Shown here: in pieces, positions 12,601-22,868 of the stretch
Position numbering within the stretch: the first letter of the stretch is position 1
Layout: each line of letters opens with the position of its first letter
From: Tubiluchus corallicola
Lineage: Eukaryota; Priapulida; Priapulimorpha; Priapulimorphida; Tubiluchidae
Direction: 5' to 3'
Length of the DNA: 64,000 bases
Assembly (NCBI GenBank): GCA_030141605.1
Contig: JAQGDQ010000003.1
Location: forward strand, 1,569,501-1,633,500
Notes under the pieces: generated by a model
What the model saw: the letters and a program-made list of their open reading frames with translations, nothing else
Databases searched by the model: none
What the model was told of the DNA's origin: nothing
Made by a program: the position numbers and the translations under genes

Positions 12601-15600
12601 TATTTAGTTTACTTAATTCTACATATCACTTTAAGGTCTATTGATATGTAATATTCCTATAGTAAAGGGTGATATTAATTTCAAATTTAGTATTGTTGGT
12701 ATAAGCTTCTTATTTATCAAAGTTTGATTTTAGCCAAAAAATAAATTTCTTATATTCCTTACATCTGTTCAAACTGTTCAGACTGATCATTATACACATT
12801 TGGCTTCATTTGGCTACCTATAAGTTTGTCCAGCTTTATTTTCGTTTGTGTTTAATGTGCTTTATTTTCAAGGTTCAGTATTAAACATGGTATAGCAGGG
12901 CACGTGGCAAGGACCCGAGAAATTCTAAACATAAAAAATGCTTATGAAGATCCTAGATTCAACAGGTAGACCATTTTCATGGCTCAATTGCATATCTACA
13001 TGACTCTATATTATCTAAGTTTTCTTTGAATGATCATAAAATATCAAACACCAATATAACTTGTTTGTCTTTCTGCATAAAATCTAGTTATTTGCACATT
13101 TGTTATTATTTTTAAATAATACTTTTTCCATTATTGTGCTATAGTGGTGACATCATGTTTACCTTCTTTATTGTAATGCAACAGTGCAACTGCAACTGCA
13201 ACAATCTGAGTCACACACAGGCTCTATATAATCTCATAAGAAAAGTGGAAAAAGTTTGAATAATGCACTTTTGCAATAAATAATTTTAGCATGCCATAAG
13301 TCGTAAAAAACAATCAAAAGCAATAAAGAAAAAATGAAGGACTGTGCAGAGCATCAGAACAATAAAATACACACACAAGCAGTAAAATTCAAGCTGTAAA
13401 GCAGCACTGAAGGCAAAAAATGATTGGGGCTCAAAATGCATCTTAGACATAGTTGATAACTATATCATATTTAAAAACTGACGAAACATTTTGTACAGGC
13501 AGAAATAAGCTGTTTTATATTTCGAATGACGTCGCTGGTATCTCTAGCACTTTTAACAATACATGCATATATGTGGTAAAAGACAAACAAAATGCTGCTG
13601 TATCAGAAGTTTTCAGCTGAATAACAAAGTTACATATCACATACTGTCAGAAATAATCTTGGAATATGTTCAGCAAGAATGTAATCTTTTTTTGATTAAA
13701 TTTTAGCTCATGTTTTTGACTTTTTGTTTTGGAACTACTGACATCATTTGAAACTGGGGAAAATAAAATCACTATACTTGTCCAATTTTCAACAAGCATT
13801 GAATATCACAATGGCTGAAAATTTCATAAAGTAAAATTGTGCACCAGCTGCAATGTTTTCTTTCGTAGACTTTTTTCGTGAAACCTTTTTTTTGCTTTTC
13901 TGCATGATGATCAACATTTTCCTAGAAGTAGAACAACCAAATTCTCATTAGCATGTTTTCTGGGATGAAATACAGTCTCTTTGGTACATACTTTTGTAAA
14001 ACATTGTAAAACATTTCAAGTACAGATGAATGAATAAAAAAATGCAATTTTCTCTTTACTTTAGTAAACTGAGCATCTGTCAGTGCTCAATACCATTGAA
14101 ATCTTTTCGTAGCACTTGCTGTTCGCATCAAACGAAATTTTCTCTTCTTGTTCTTCGATGTAATCTTTTTATGATTACAATGTTGCTCTGTCGAAGTTTC
14201 ATCATACCAGGCACATTTATTAATATCATACGTGTTGGAGCCCAGACTGGAAGCGTTTCACTAAATCATCGTCATCACCATTTTATATCGATGAACCCCA
14301 CCAAAAACGATTGCAAGTATTTTTTACCATAGGTGAAGCACACGCTCATCTCTTTTCTAAAAAATTCTATGTAATTTTTTTGCAAACTCTTGTTGACATA
14401 TCATACGTCAAAACATGCTCTATCTTATTGTATTTCTCAGACTTCATAAGTTTCGTTATACTTGGATACTGGTCACTAACAATTATAGCAGCATTTATGT
14501 TTTTTCCTTCAACTTTTAATTTGGCTGCTTTTGACAACTTTCTGGGCTAGTCTAGTGCCTATAGATGCCCTAACTCTTTCTGGCTGAATTTCACGAAAAC
14601 TATATTTCAGCATTAGTGAACTACAGTTTTACTGCAATTTTCAAGCATTTTTGAAATAATAATAAGAATTATATCTCCCGCGGACACAATGCAACCTGAC
14701 AGTGAGACATTTTTTATAAAAGTGTCATTTGACAAGCAGAGAACAGAGCGTGCTGTGAATTGTAGGTGTGCTGCAATGATGAAACAGCCCAGCACGAGAT
14801 ACCAATGACGTCATGCCAAAACATTTGCACGCTGTACCTCATTACTAATTTTTTTCTTGACTTTCGCATATAGTGGATTGAAGTAGTTGAGCACAAAACT
14901 GTCATTTGAGCTTAACATTAAAAATGCCTTCATCGTTGCTTTAAATCTGATGCAGCAGTGTGAGTTACTTTACATGTATTGTGTTTGTCACTGTGATTTT
15001 GTTTTTATTGTTTTAGGGGGTTTGACAAGGAGTCGGGTTTCACTACTCGATGCATTCTCTGCATGCCTATATTATCAGGAGACTCTGTACTCGGAGTGGT
15101 ACAAATGATAAACAAAACCGATGGTGGCATATTCACCAATGCTGATGAACAAACGTTCAAGGTCTTTGCAGTCTACTGTTCACTGGCCATTCATTACTCA
15201 AATGTATGTTTTGCAGCAGTAATTTTAAGACTTCAGTATTAGTTTTCATTTTTCTCATTCATGACAAAGCAAAAAGTTTTATTTGATTATATAATATTAT
15301 TTTTCAGCTAGCAACCTCTTCGGCAGATTTGAAAAATCGTTACCAAGTACAATTAGAAAAGCTTGTATACCATACTAAATGTTCAGAGGAAGAATACGAC
15401 AAGCTATTGACACGCCCTTTGTTAAAACGTTTGCCACATGGCTTCACTTGGTATGTGTGCATTAAAGCTCTGTAATAAATAAAATGTCTAGTACCTGACT
15501 CTTAGTTGCGGAGTTTACATGATTGCACATATAAAATGGTAAGCAATACGTTTTATTGTATTAAAGATGCAATTCTTTGTATCAGAGTATGATATAGAAA

Positions 15601-18600
15601 GTCCTAGATTTAAGTCTTGATTAAAGACGAAGTCTTTCACTACATTTTATCTATAGAAGTAGAAGTACATTAATAATAATTTGATTACTCATGTACACAA
15701 GTAAGCTAGAGCACCATTGCTTTTTGTAAGTAGCCAAGTAACCTTCATCATGCTTGCTTTTTATAATTCCATATTGGTTTAGTTTGGAATTTTATGCACA
15801 GCTGTTTATCAGTAACTAATAAGTAGTTCATTTATTAGCCACTTTCAAGTACATGTATTAAGGTGATTAGTGAAATGTAAATTAAAATTTTGCTATAAAT
15901 ACCATGACATGCACTCTTTTTTTAATTAGAATACATTGTAATATTTTCAACTGTAATAAAAGCCCTGTAATATTATACATAAGAATCTGTTAAGATTCAC
16001 AAACATTAGTATATTAAGGTAAACAGATATTAGTTTATTAACTGGTTTTCAAATATATAGTCAAAACAAACAAAAGATGCCAACTGTTTGTGTGTTGAAG
16101 GGTTAGAAAAATTATCAGTTATGGCTTATATCTTGTGTGTGCTTTTGCTCTAACATACGAGGCACAATTAAGCACATTGTTAGTAAACAAGAACAGTATT
16201 AAGATTTGTATTTTATATGTGTAATTGATTTTGCTTTGTTTTCGTGATTTCATTGTTTTGTGTACAGTTAACTTGTCTTAAGTTAAGTTGTCTAATGCAC
16301 AGCAATTATTTATTTATCGCTGATTTTACTTTGCTAAAGGTACGAATTCTATGTAAACAAGCATGTAGCTGACATCCCCCAATTGTTCATTCATATGGTT
16401 CACCACTTATTTGGAACTGAAATGTAAGTCCAGCTATGTACATACTGTTTGGGTGAAAGTACAACTATGCTTGTTTCAGTGGTGCATTGCTTAAAATAGC
16501 ATACTTATGTACTATGATTTATACATTTGTGCATGCTTGCCACCTACTTCCTCTAATGAAGAACAATGCCTGCTTCTTGCAAAGTGCAGGCACTGTACTG
16601 GATCAACAAACTGTAACTACACATGACTACATGGGTCAGTGATGTCAGGGTCTCGTTAAATCACTGGAAATCATTGATTAATCCAGGGATAAACTTGAAC
16701 TTGAAATTATGAGTTTGAGATTTGCCCTTTTGGTTTTGTATTTTTTTGTCAGTGTCATAACGCTGTTTTGCAAAGTTCAGTTTCCTAAACATGTACCAGA
16801 CTTCTGGAAAAGTTCTGCCATTTAAATATTTTACCCAACGATCTATGTCATCGGTAACTGCACTTTTATGCTGTAAATTAGGTACGTAACCTAATAATGA
16901 TATATAGGAGGCTAGCAGAGCTTGGATCCCCTTCCTGGGCTGGGAAACTAATATTTTTCTATTGTTATAATTATTTTTGGCAGTAGTGACATTACTGGTA
17001 ACAAATCCAGAGACTGGTAACATATCCTTGCCTGTCTCATACTACTTATCAATAATTTCTTCTTTAGAAAAACTTTCTTTTTTGAATATCTGCTTATTTC
17101 TGTTTATTTTTCATCTTTAATCTTTATACTGTGAATTATTGTTCTTAATTGATCCACTGTATCTATTTCGATTATGACTCTTTACTTCTTCCACCAGTTT
17201 CAGTCAACCTAAACTGTGTCGATTTATTCTTACACTACGCAATGCCTACAGGCAACTGCCTTACCATGACTTTAAACATGCCTTCACTGTTTTCCATTGT
17301 ATGTACAAGTTCCTGAGTGACAATCCTGATGCGTTTTCACAAAAGGAGGTAATTTGAAAGCTGCTGTTTCTGATTTTAGTTTAGCATTATTCTTTTATAC
17401 CACACATGTAGAGCAAATTATCACACCGCAAATAAGAATTACGTCTGAGATTTTCTCATTGTTACTGACTGCGAATTTAAATGACTTGCGCAACAAGTTT
17501 TCTTATTTTTAGTAGGTCTCATTAACTTTGAATTGATTTGGTTGCATAGTAACTTGTTTGTCTCTTGCTTAATGTGCAAAGGAGTTTTAATCATTTTTGT
17601 TATTAACATTAAATAAAGTTCTTACTTACTAATTAGTCTCGAGGATTTAAAGAGTTACTGTTTGCCAAGGATAGGTAAAATAAAAAAAGTTAAGTGATAG
17701 ATTGTGTTTTTAAAGTCTATGATCTTAAACCAGCTTTCACACTCTAAGATAATTAACTTGATTGCTCTGTATTGGCATGTTGGCAACAAGGTCTAGCATT
17801 CATATCTTGTAATAGCTTCACCATTCATCAACTTTTCATCTGCTTTCTTTAACCTTGTGGTCTGCCACAATTACAAATAACCGTATTAAGTGATAATGCT
17901 TATTACTAGTTATTAACACAGTTGTTTGCATGTTTCAGCGGATGGCATTGTTTTTTGCATGCACATGTCATGATCTTGACCACCGAGGCTTGAGCAACTC
18001 TTTTCATCAGAAGACACAGACAGCACTCGGACGACTTTATCCGGAGTGCACAAATGAGTACCACCATTTCAATGAAGCCATAGCTATTTTTAAAGTAAAT
18101 TTTTTGCAATAATCAAAATTCGAAATTCTAGTTTAAAAATCAGTGCCTCTTTATGAATTAAAAATTTAACTGGAAAGTTTGTAAAATATTTTTAATGTTT
18201 TCCCCTAGTAACATTTTATATATGTGCTTGTTTTACTCTTACTGTCAAAAATATTTGTTTTAAATTTTAGAATAATCCTAAAGAATTTTAGAATTTTCCT
18301 TATTAACATGTAAAATTATATTTATCTAATTTAGAAACATATTGTCGTAAGACAAGATTTTAGGTTTTTTAACCACTTTATTTGCTGGAATTTTGGATCA
18401 GTTTTGTTTTGCTAGACTGAAATGTAATCATACCTAAGTTATGTGGAAACAAAAGTAGTCGTATTTCAATTGTGATGTATGGTTGATTAGGAGATAGTTG
18501 CCAATAATACCCCCCTTAGAAAATGAGAAATTGGTTTTTATAAACTGGAAAAACTAGGATGATTAATTAAATATTAGCTCAATTATTCCTATTCTCATGA

Positions 18601-21600
18601 TATAAGCTAGATATTAAAGGACTATTGTATTCAGAATTTATGAGATTATTATTAATTAATATTTTAATATGTTATAGTTAAAGGCTGCTAACTTAAGTTG
18701 GCAAATCATCTGGGTTAGTTAATGAGTACATTTTTCTTGCTTTTGGAAATTGTGCCTATATGCTCACATAGTACATCTGTGTTCTTCTGTGCATTTTAAC
18801 AGCACATATTTTTTGTAATTTAACTCTAACTTTTTTTGCTATGTAGCTCAGTTATTACTAATCTGACTTATAAACTATTTCCTATGCACGAACATACTCT
18901 ACTTTTGAAAACCTCCAAAAAAGTGTACATTTGTTTGCAGTACTATGACTGTGATGTGTTTGATTTCCTGCAAGGCAGTGAATACACGGAAATGATGCGT
19001 AACATACAATACAACATTATTTCCACAGATGTATGCTTGTATGCTCGTCGGCAGCAGAAATTAGATCAACTGATGTTATCAAACATTTTTACGATGGAAA
19101 ATGAGGAACATCGGTAATAAATTTAAAGTACTATTATATTTTGGAGATATACAGTAACTGCATGGCCTGGGAGATCAGTAAAGTTTACTGATCTCCCAGA
19201 CCAGACATTCGCTCACACATTCTTCTTACACCGTACAAATTATCTGGCACATTAGGGCAAAAGCTTTTTTTATTTGGCTGTCTGTTAGATGCTAATCATC
19301 GTTGTTCTTACCTTAAGTAAAAGCCACCCTAATGTGGTCACATAAATAATTTCGTGCCGTATTTGAACAATTTCCACTTTGAGTGGATCTACTTCGTTAA
19401 GAAATAGTAAACCAGATTTCTGTAATATTTTTGTTTTAAAACACCTTTTGAGTAGCAACATTTATTACATGTACATTCACATGCTTCATTCAGTTAGTAA
19501 GTATTTATTTTAATGTAGTTAATGTAAAAATAAGTAAATGACAACAAAGTTTGTTAATTGCTTAACAGATAAGTTTTTTATTGTCTTTTGACAGTGATCT
19601 TGTGAAAGCTGTGTTGTTATGCGTCTGTGACTTATCAGGTTGTGCCAAACCCTGGGATGTAGCTTACGAGTTTACTATGCTTTTGTATGAAGAATTTTAT
19701 ATACAGGTGAAAAAGTCTGTAGACTTATTTATATTTATTTGCTTTTGACTTTTTACCATGTTAACGGAATTATTAAAACGTAAGCGTCGTAGCTAAGTAA
19801 GAAACCGAGTTCAAAATTGTTGCTTTGAGATTTGCCATTCTTGGATTGTTGAACGAGACTTGTGTACCAGATGATCATTCTGTTAGGCAACAGGTATTTA
19901 ACAGCTTTCTGTTTGTCACACTGTGAAATGCTTTGAATTGCATGTAGAGAGTCCATCAACATATTTGTGGAAGCCAGAGTTTATATGTCTGTAGTGCTAT
20001 TTAATGCCGATGTGTAATCTAACGAAAGTATTCTGTTATGCATCTTAGCCTAAATATATAACAAGAAGTATTTTATTCTTGTAATTAAAAAACTCAAATT
20101 TATCTAGCGCTGCTTATTTTGAACAGAGAGCCTTGGAACAAAGGTAGTGTTATTATACGAAAAAATTGTATTAAAGAAATAATTATTGTTTGTAACTATA
20201 GTATAATCTACTTATAGCAAGTTTCAGGGGACTGTGAAAATTTGCTTACTGTAACCAAGTCTCATTATAACCAATTATTTGAGTGTATGTTCATGACATG
20301 ACTATAAGGCAGTTATGGTATAATGATGAAAAGAGCCCTTTCTTTTGAGACTGGCACAAGTTTCTTAATAAGTGTCACTTTCAGCAAGCAACTATTTTAT
20401 CACAAACTTGTAAACTTATATCTAAAAGTCCTTTATGTTTTTATAGGGTTATTGCAATAAATTCCTGCATAAAGCCACTGCACAAGTTGCTTTTCTAAAT
20501 TACAACTGTTTTTATTTATTATTTCAGTCTGTTGACAGTTGAGTGTTTTGCGTAGTTGTATACAATCATTTAAATGCCTTCACACAAGACCCTGACTGTT
20601 TTTGTGGGTGGCATACAAGAGCTGGTGGTTTTTATTTAAGTAGCTGTGCATGTGCAGTATAATTTATGATTATGTCCAGGCTTCAGCATGGACATACAGT
20701 CTGACTAGCCTAAGTGCTTGTTAATTTAAAATCACTGTGCTTATTTAAAACGATATTTTTATTATAAATTAAACTTTGAAAAGTCATGGTATTATTTATT
20801 TTGCAAAGCAAAACAGTTTGTTTTTTTGAAAACTTGGTTATTTTTTGCTTGCTTTACATTAAATTGCACTATGGCTTCATTTAAGAAGCTGTCAAGTTTT
20901 GAAAGGCCCGAGAATACATCACTACCCGTTGCTGGTGACGACCCAAAAAATTGCTAAAGTTTAGCAATGACTTCACCAGCGTCATTCAAGCTAACATGTT
21001 CACAAACTGGTTCTGTTTTCCGTGTCTGTGTCATCCTGTCTATTTCATTCTGACTGCAAGTAACATTTTCAGCAGCACAAGTAGCTGCAGACCTGCCACT
21101 GCTGTGCTTGATAGACATTGTTTTATGCATGACGTGATCAATGAATTAATCTCTACCGGTATCTTGACCTTTTTGCCTTTGGTGAATGGTGCCCATTTGC
21201 AGACATTGTTTTTTGCACAACGTGATCAATAAATTAATCTCTACGGGTATGTTGACCTTTTTGCCTTTGGTGAATGGTGCTAGTTTGCCCATTGTTTTAG
21301 AACTTGCGCTTGTTATATACAGGGGAAGTAGAATGGTGGGCTGGAAAAATTCCCTTATAATAAACAAAATCTCGTAATGTCAGAGCTCACTGTAAACAAG
21401 GTTTAAATATATTATTTAAGCCTAACAATTGACTGGCCTTTGAAATGAAATTTACTCATAATAACTATTATAACTGGCCTTATGATAAGTGGATGTAGTG
21501 CATTTGTATGGATAAGATAAAGAACTGCCTTGTTACAACTCGTGTTGCAGAGATCTATCAGTTGTTACTACTTTTTTCTTTGTTTTCTCTCCTCAAACTA

Positions 21601-22868
21601 ATCAACTTTTTTTTGAAGGGCGATATCGAAAAAGCGATGGGTTTAACTCCTATGCCATCTTTAGACCGCGACAAGAAGGATGGTTTGCCTGCAGATCAAA
21701 TTAATTTTCTTACCACAACATTTCTGCCTTCGCTTATAACATTGCGTGATATATTTCCAAACGCTCAAACTCTTGTTGATCTTTGCATGTAAGTATCTTG
21801 CTAGGTACACCTGATATTTTTTTTTGTTAATTTACAGTTTTCTTCTCTGTTATTTGCAGCCTATTGCCTTATTTTTGTTTTGCATTCAAAATTATGATTA
21901 TGTTTATGTAAGTATTAGATTTTATGATTTTTTGTTGTGTTTACTAAATAATGATTATGATTTTTGGTAGCATTAATTAGTTGATGGTAATACAAACCAT
22001 AAACCAGATTGCAAGCATATCTGCATCCAAATGTTTGTAGGGAAGTCTTGTTAGGTGTCCTCGTTTGCATATGTGCAGTTTTCTTAACCCGTTAGCATAA
22101 TTCTTTCTCCAGACTTCATTTATCAGTTTAATAAAAATGAATAAAATTTTGCACGCATTAGGATTAGGCATACCTTATCGGTTGTTGATATAATTGCTGC
22201 AATTGATATAATTAAAACCTTTTTTGTTGGTTTGCCAAAAATTAAACATAATTTGTAGTGATAAATTTCGTTCCTGCCACTGCTGCATTTACCTTTTATT
22301 TACTTAAAGATTCATGGATATTTATTGTGTTGGTTGTTCTTATGTTTTTTTTACAGCCTGCATTCTTAGTTGTTCAGAAAGTTACATAAAATTCATAAAC
22401 GAATTTTATGAAAAGGGAAAAGTGGAAAAGGAAACCCCCATAGGGAATTTTGCTACTGAATTTGTCAAGCCACATAATTAAAGCTGCATAACATGTTTAC
22501 TTGCAGGCGGTTTGTGCTGATTTAGCACCATACTACACGGAACTACATATGTATAGTTAAGAGACATTATCAAATTACTGGCTTGCATATTGTTTGTAAG
22601 TCCTTTGACTTCTAACCTTTGAATACTGCACATCACTATTTTACATGATTGCTGGTTTTTAAAAATTTAGAATGTGGTTTGCTGAGAATTGTATTTTATT
22701 TAATGTAGCAACCTTTTTTACCTTTTTTAAAATCTCCCAAGGCAAAATATCCAACAATGGAAAAGCATTGAAGCGGGGAAACCTCCATCAATGTGGGTTG
22801 TTGCAGATTCAGTTCCTGCTCAAGAAGATATAGAAATAGAAGCTCCGCCCGATCTGTCGTTTATATAG
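3642..22868 (+). CDS. PDE10A: cAMP/cGMP phosphodiesterase PDE10A, 17-exon gene model
   Basis: Dual-substrate 3',5'-cyclic nucleotide phosphodiesterase that hydrolyses cAMP and cGMP to 5'-nucleotides. The joined exons give 2400 nt including the stop, 799 aa, close to the about 780 aa of vertebrate PDE10A. Order: N-terminal '[21 protein letters not shown]' type segment (about 20-60), GAF-A (about 100-265), GAF-B (about 285-430, with [15 protein letters not shown] and DPRFN), PDEase_I (about 500-785). Catalytic residues: H527 and H531 (YHDFKHAF), H565 and D566 (CHDLDHRG), D676 (CDLSG) and the purine-selecting Q728, with the spacing of the PDE10 family. Similarity is PDE10-specific rather than PDE5/11 (ADRC-type GAF-B start, DRDKKD before the Gln). 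All exon phases agree. Convergent with the CAP gene downstream. Confidence 0.95.
4560..4640. repeat. Short copy of an unclassified dispersed repeat
   Basis: GTGATGTCAGGGTACTAG.. with TTGTTAAATCATGACT and CCCAGCAATAATC. It resembles the block at 16636-16700 (GTGATGTCAGGGTCTC, GTTAAATCA, ATCCAGGGAT). Decayed family member, PDE10A intron 1. Confidence 0.35.
6014..6222 (+). CDS. PDE10A: PDE10A exon 2 (N-terminal segment)
   Basis: Encodes [20 protein letters not shown] and then [11 protein letters not shown], matching the vertebrate PDE10A N-terminal motif with LHPQVLDEF. The acceptor could be ATGGGCAG (6014) or the in-phase ATTTCAG nine bases later. Donor GTATGT. The C-terminal part is charged ([11 protein letters not shown]). 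Confidence 0.8.
6499..6601 (+). CDS. PDE10A: PDE10A exon 3 (start of GAF-A)
   Basis: After TTTCAG; encodes [16 protein letters not shown] and [12 protein letters not shown]; ends phase 1 before GTATAA. It corresponds to the helix preceding GAF-A. Confidence 0.85.
6639..6898 (+). repeat. 143-bp tandem duplication in PDE10A intron 3
   Basis: Two diverged copies in direct orientation, beginning AACCTAATGTTA.. at 6639 and AACCTAGTGTTA.. at 6782. Both carry GAATCAACTAGATTA and end in a TTTTGTTTTGTTTTAATG run. Each contains an imperfect inverted repeat around TATAGAAG. Confidence 0.75.
7359..7540 (+). CDS. PDE10A: PDE10A exon 4 (GAF-A)
   Basis: ATGCAG acceptor, GTAAAT donor, phase 0 end. Encodes [16 protein letters not shown] and [19 protein letters not shown], parallel to FALYFLGE and VSAYVAKSRKTLLVEDI of vertebrate PDE10A. 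Confidence 0.92.
8796..8948 (+). CDS. PDE10A: PDE10A exon 5 (GAF-A)
   Basis: Fifty-one codons, phase 0 at both ends. Encodes [20 protein letters not shown] and a following [16 protein letters not shown], the 'DERFPRGTG..SVLCLPI' part of GAF-A. Confidence 0.92.
10244..10405 (+). CDS. PDE10A: PDE10A exon 6 (GAF-A to GAF-B linker helix)
   Basis: Fifty-four codons, phase 0. Contains [20 protein letters not shown] and DALISHIM, matching 'LAKQTELNDFLLDVSKTYF..DSLLEHIM' of the long helix linking the GAF domains. Confidence 0.93.
11281..11380 (+). repeat. (TG)n-rich microsatellite
   Basis: An impure GT/GTGC dinucleotide tract of about 100 bp in PDE10A intron 6, alternating purine-pyrimidine for much of its length. 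Confidence 0.9.
11988..12307. mobile_element. Decayed hAT-like MITE (about 320 bp)
   Basis: The left end reads CAGGGGTGGATCCAGAATTT. The right end, reverse complemented, reads CATAGACTGATCCAAGGTGG with a G run. Both share the GATCCA core of a common invertebrate MITE with ends of the form CAGGGGCGGATCCAGG. G-rich inside the left end and C-rich inside the right (GGCCCCCTGCTGTGACCCCCC). The target duplication is no longer clear (TCTTA shared). It lies in PDE10A intron 6. Confidence 0.6.
12454..12599 (+). CDS. PDE10A: PDE10A exon 7 (GAF-B start)
   Basis: Encodes [20 protein letters not shown] then [17 protein letters not shown], equal to the [20 protein letters not shown] region. TTGCAG acceptor, phase 2 end before GTATTT. 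Confidence 0.94.
12873..12965 (+). CDS. PDE10A: PDE10A exon 8 (GAF-B nucleotide pocket)
   Basis: Encodes [20 protein letters not shown] and [12 protein letters not shown], the most conserved GAF stretch. In PDE10A GAF-B binds cAMP. TTCAAG acceptor, GTAGAC donor. Confidence 0.95.
13526..14814 (-). mobile_element. DNA-transposon relic with terminal inverted repeats and broken transposase
   Basis: The ends match in inverted orientation over about 25 bp: ATGACGTCGCTGGTATCTC on the left and ATGACGTCATTGGTATCTC as the reverse complement of the right. Minus-strand reading frames hold a decayed transposase. From about 14520 down to 14368, [18 protein letters not shown] then [16 protein letters not shown] resembles the 'VTDRH..I.K.M....P.I.H..D.WH..K...KKL' block found in many invertebrate transposon-derived proteins. 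A downstream frame near 14290 reads FLVGF or HFWWG-like with D-rich residues. Frames are interrupted by stops. Superfamily not assigned. In PDE10A intron 8. Confidence 0.5.
15017..15203 (+). CDS. PDE10A: PDE10A exon 9 (GAF-B end)
   Basis: Encodes [34 protein letters not shown] and [13 protein letters not shown]. The NKFDE-like motif of the GAF domain is recognisable as the NK..(F)DE element ([15 protein letters not shown]). Confidence 0.95.
15308..15450 (+). CDS. PDE10A: PDE10A exon 10 (linker to catalytic domain)
   Basis: Encodes [20 protein letters not shown], corresponding to 'RVTMEKLSYHSICTSEEW' in vertebrates. TTTCAG acceptor, GTATGT donor, phase 2 end. Confidence 0.92.
16340..16423 (+). 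CDS. PDE10A: PDE10A exon 11
   Basis: Eighty-four nucleotides encoding [20 protein letters not shown] then VHHLFGTE, the start of the catalytic fold ('FHFDIGPF..MVHRSCGT'). CTAAAG acceptor, GTAAGT donor. Confidence 0.9.
16630..17023 (-). repeat. Longest copy of an unclassified dispersed repeat with a 120-codon ORF
   Basis: A minus-strand ORF containing [20 protein letters not shown] and [21 protein letters not shown] shorter relative is at 19753-19962 ([22 protein letters not shown]), and nucleotide similarity around ACCAGA..CTGC..AAAT recurs at 21990-22060. Shared coding similarity between copies suggests a fragment of a transposon protein. I do not recognise the family. In PDE10A intron 11. 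Confidence 0.4.
17198..17348 (+). CDS. PDE10A: PDE10A exon 12 (catalytic His motif 1)
   Basis: Encodes [20 protein letters not shown] then [16 protein letters not shown]527 is the general acid and H531 a metal ligand. The usual HNWxH reads HDFKH here. Confidence 0.95.
17939..18094 (+). CDS. PDE10A: PDE10A exon 13 (HD motif)
   Basis: Encodes [20 protein letters not shown] and [13 protein letters not shown]565 and D566 ligate the active-site metals. Phase 0 at both ends, 52 codons. Confidence 0.96.
18941..19113 (+). CDS. PDE10A: PDE10A exon 14
   Basis: Encodes [20 protein letters not shown] then [12 protein letters not shown], matching '[32 protein letters not shown]'. TTGCAG acceptor, GTAATA donor. 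Confidence 0.93.
19163..19203. repeat. 41-bp near-perfect palindrome
   Basis: Arms of 20 bp around a single central G at 19183: TGGCCTGGGAGATCAGTAAA on the left, and TGGTCTGGGAGATCAGTAAA as the reverse complement of the right, one mismatch. Sits 50 bp past the exon 14 donor of PDE10A. Could form a tight hairpin in pre-mRNA. Confidence 0.9.
19595..19706 (+). CDS. PDE10A: PDE10A exon 15 (metal-binding Asp)
   Basis: Encodes [20 protein letters not shown] and [19 protein letters not shown]676 is the fourth metal ligand. GACAG acceptor, GTGAAA donor. Confidence 0.94.
19753..19962 (-). repeat. Shorter relative of the 16.6-17.0 kb dispersed repeat
   Basis: Plus strand carries GAGATTTGCCATTCTTGG and TGTGTACCAGATGATC, comparable to GAGATTTGCCCTTTTGG and CATGTACCAGACTTC in the longer copy. 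Minus-strand reading is partly open. Confidence 0.35.
20190..21395. mobile_element. Decayed pogo/Tigger-like DNA transposon
   Basis: The left end holds ACTTATAGCAAGTTTCAGGG, GACTGTGAAAATTTGC and CATTATAACC, the pattern of Tigger-type terminal repeats built on 'GTTATAACC'. The right end, reverse complemented, begins CAGTGAGCTCTGACATTACG and has TTATTATAAGGGAATTTT. The interior has an 88-bp tandem duplication (21113-21200 and 21201-21288) and a short ORF at 20871 ([15 protein letters not shown]). No transposase remains. In PDE10A intron 15. Confidence 0.45.
21113..21288 (+). repeat. 88-bp direct tandem duplication
   Basis: Two adjacent copies both starting AGACATTGTTTT and containing ACGTGATCAAT, AATTAATCTCTAC, TTGACCTTTTTGCCTTTGG and TGAATGGTGC. 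Divergence is only a few bases, so it is younger than the transposon relic around it. Confidence 0.85.
21619..21788 (+). CDS. PDE10A: PDE10A exon 16 (substrate-selecting Gln)
   Basis: Encodes [20 protein letters not shown] then [10 protein letters not shown]728 is the invariant glutamine that contacts the purine, 52 residues after D676. TTGAAG acceptor, GTAAGT donor. Confidence 0.94.
21985..22120 (-). repeat. Third fragment of the dispersed repeat
   Basis: AAACCATAAACCAGATTGCAA with GCATCCAAATGTTTGTAGG parallels AAACATGTACCAGACTTC and GCCATTTAAATATTTTACCC at 16.79 kb. Weak on its own. Confidence 0.3.
22742..22868 (+). CDS. PDE10A: PDE10A last coding exon
   Basis: Encodes [20 protein letters not shown] and a short acidic tail ending DLSFI before TAG. 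'QNIQQW' equals 'DNLSQW' of vertebrate PDE10A, and the family usually ends soon after. Confidence 0.9.

Noticed and set aside
14030-14550. Plus-strand ORFs of 79-100 codons
   Set aside because: Antisense to the decayed minus-strand transposase.
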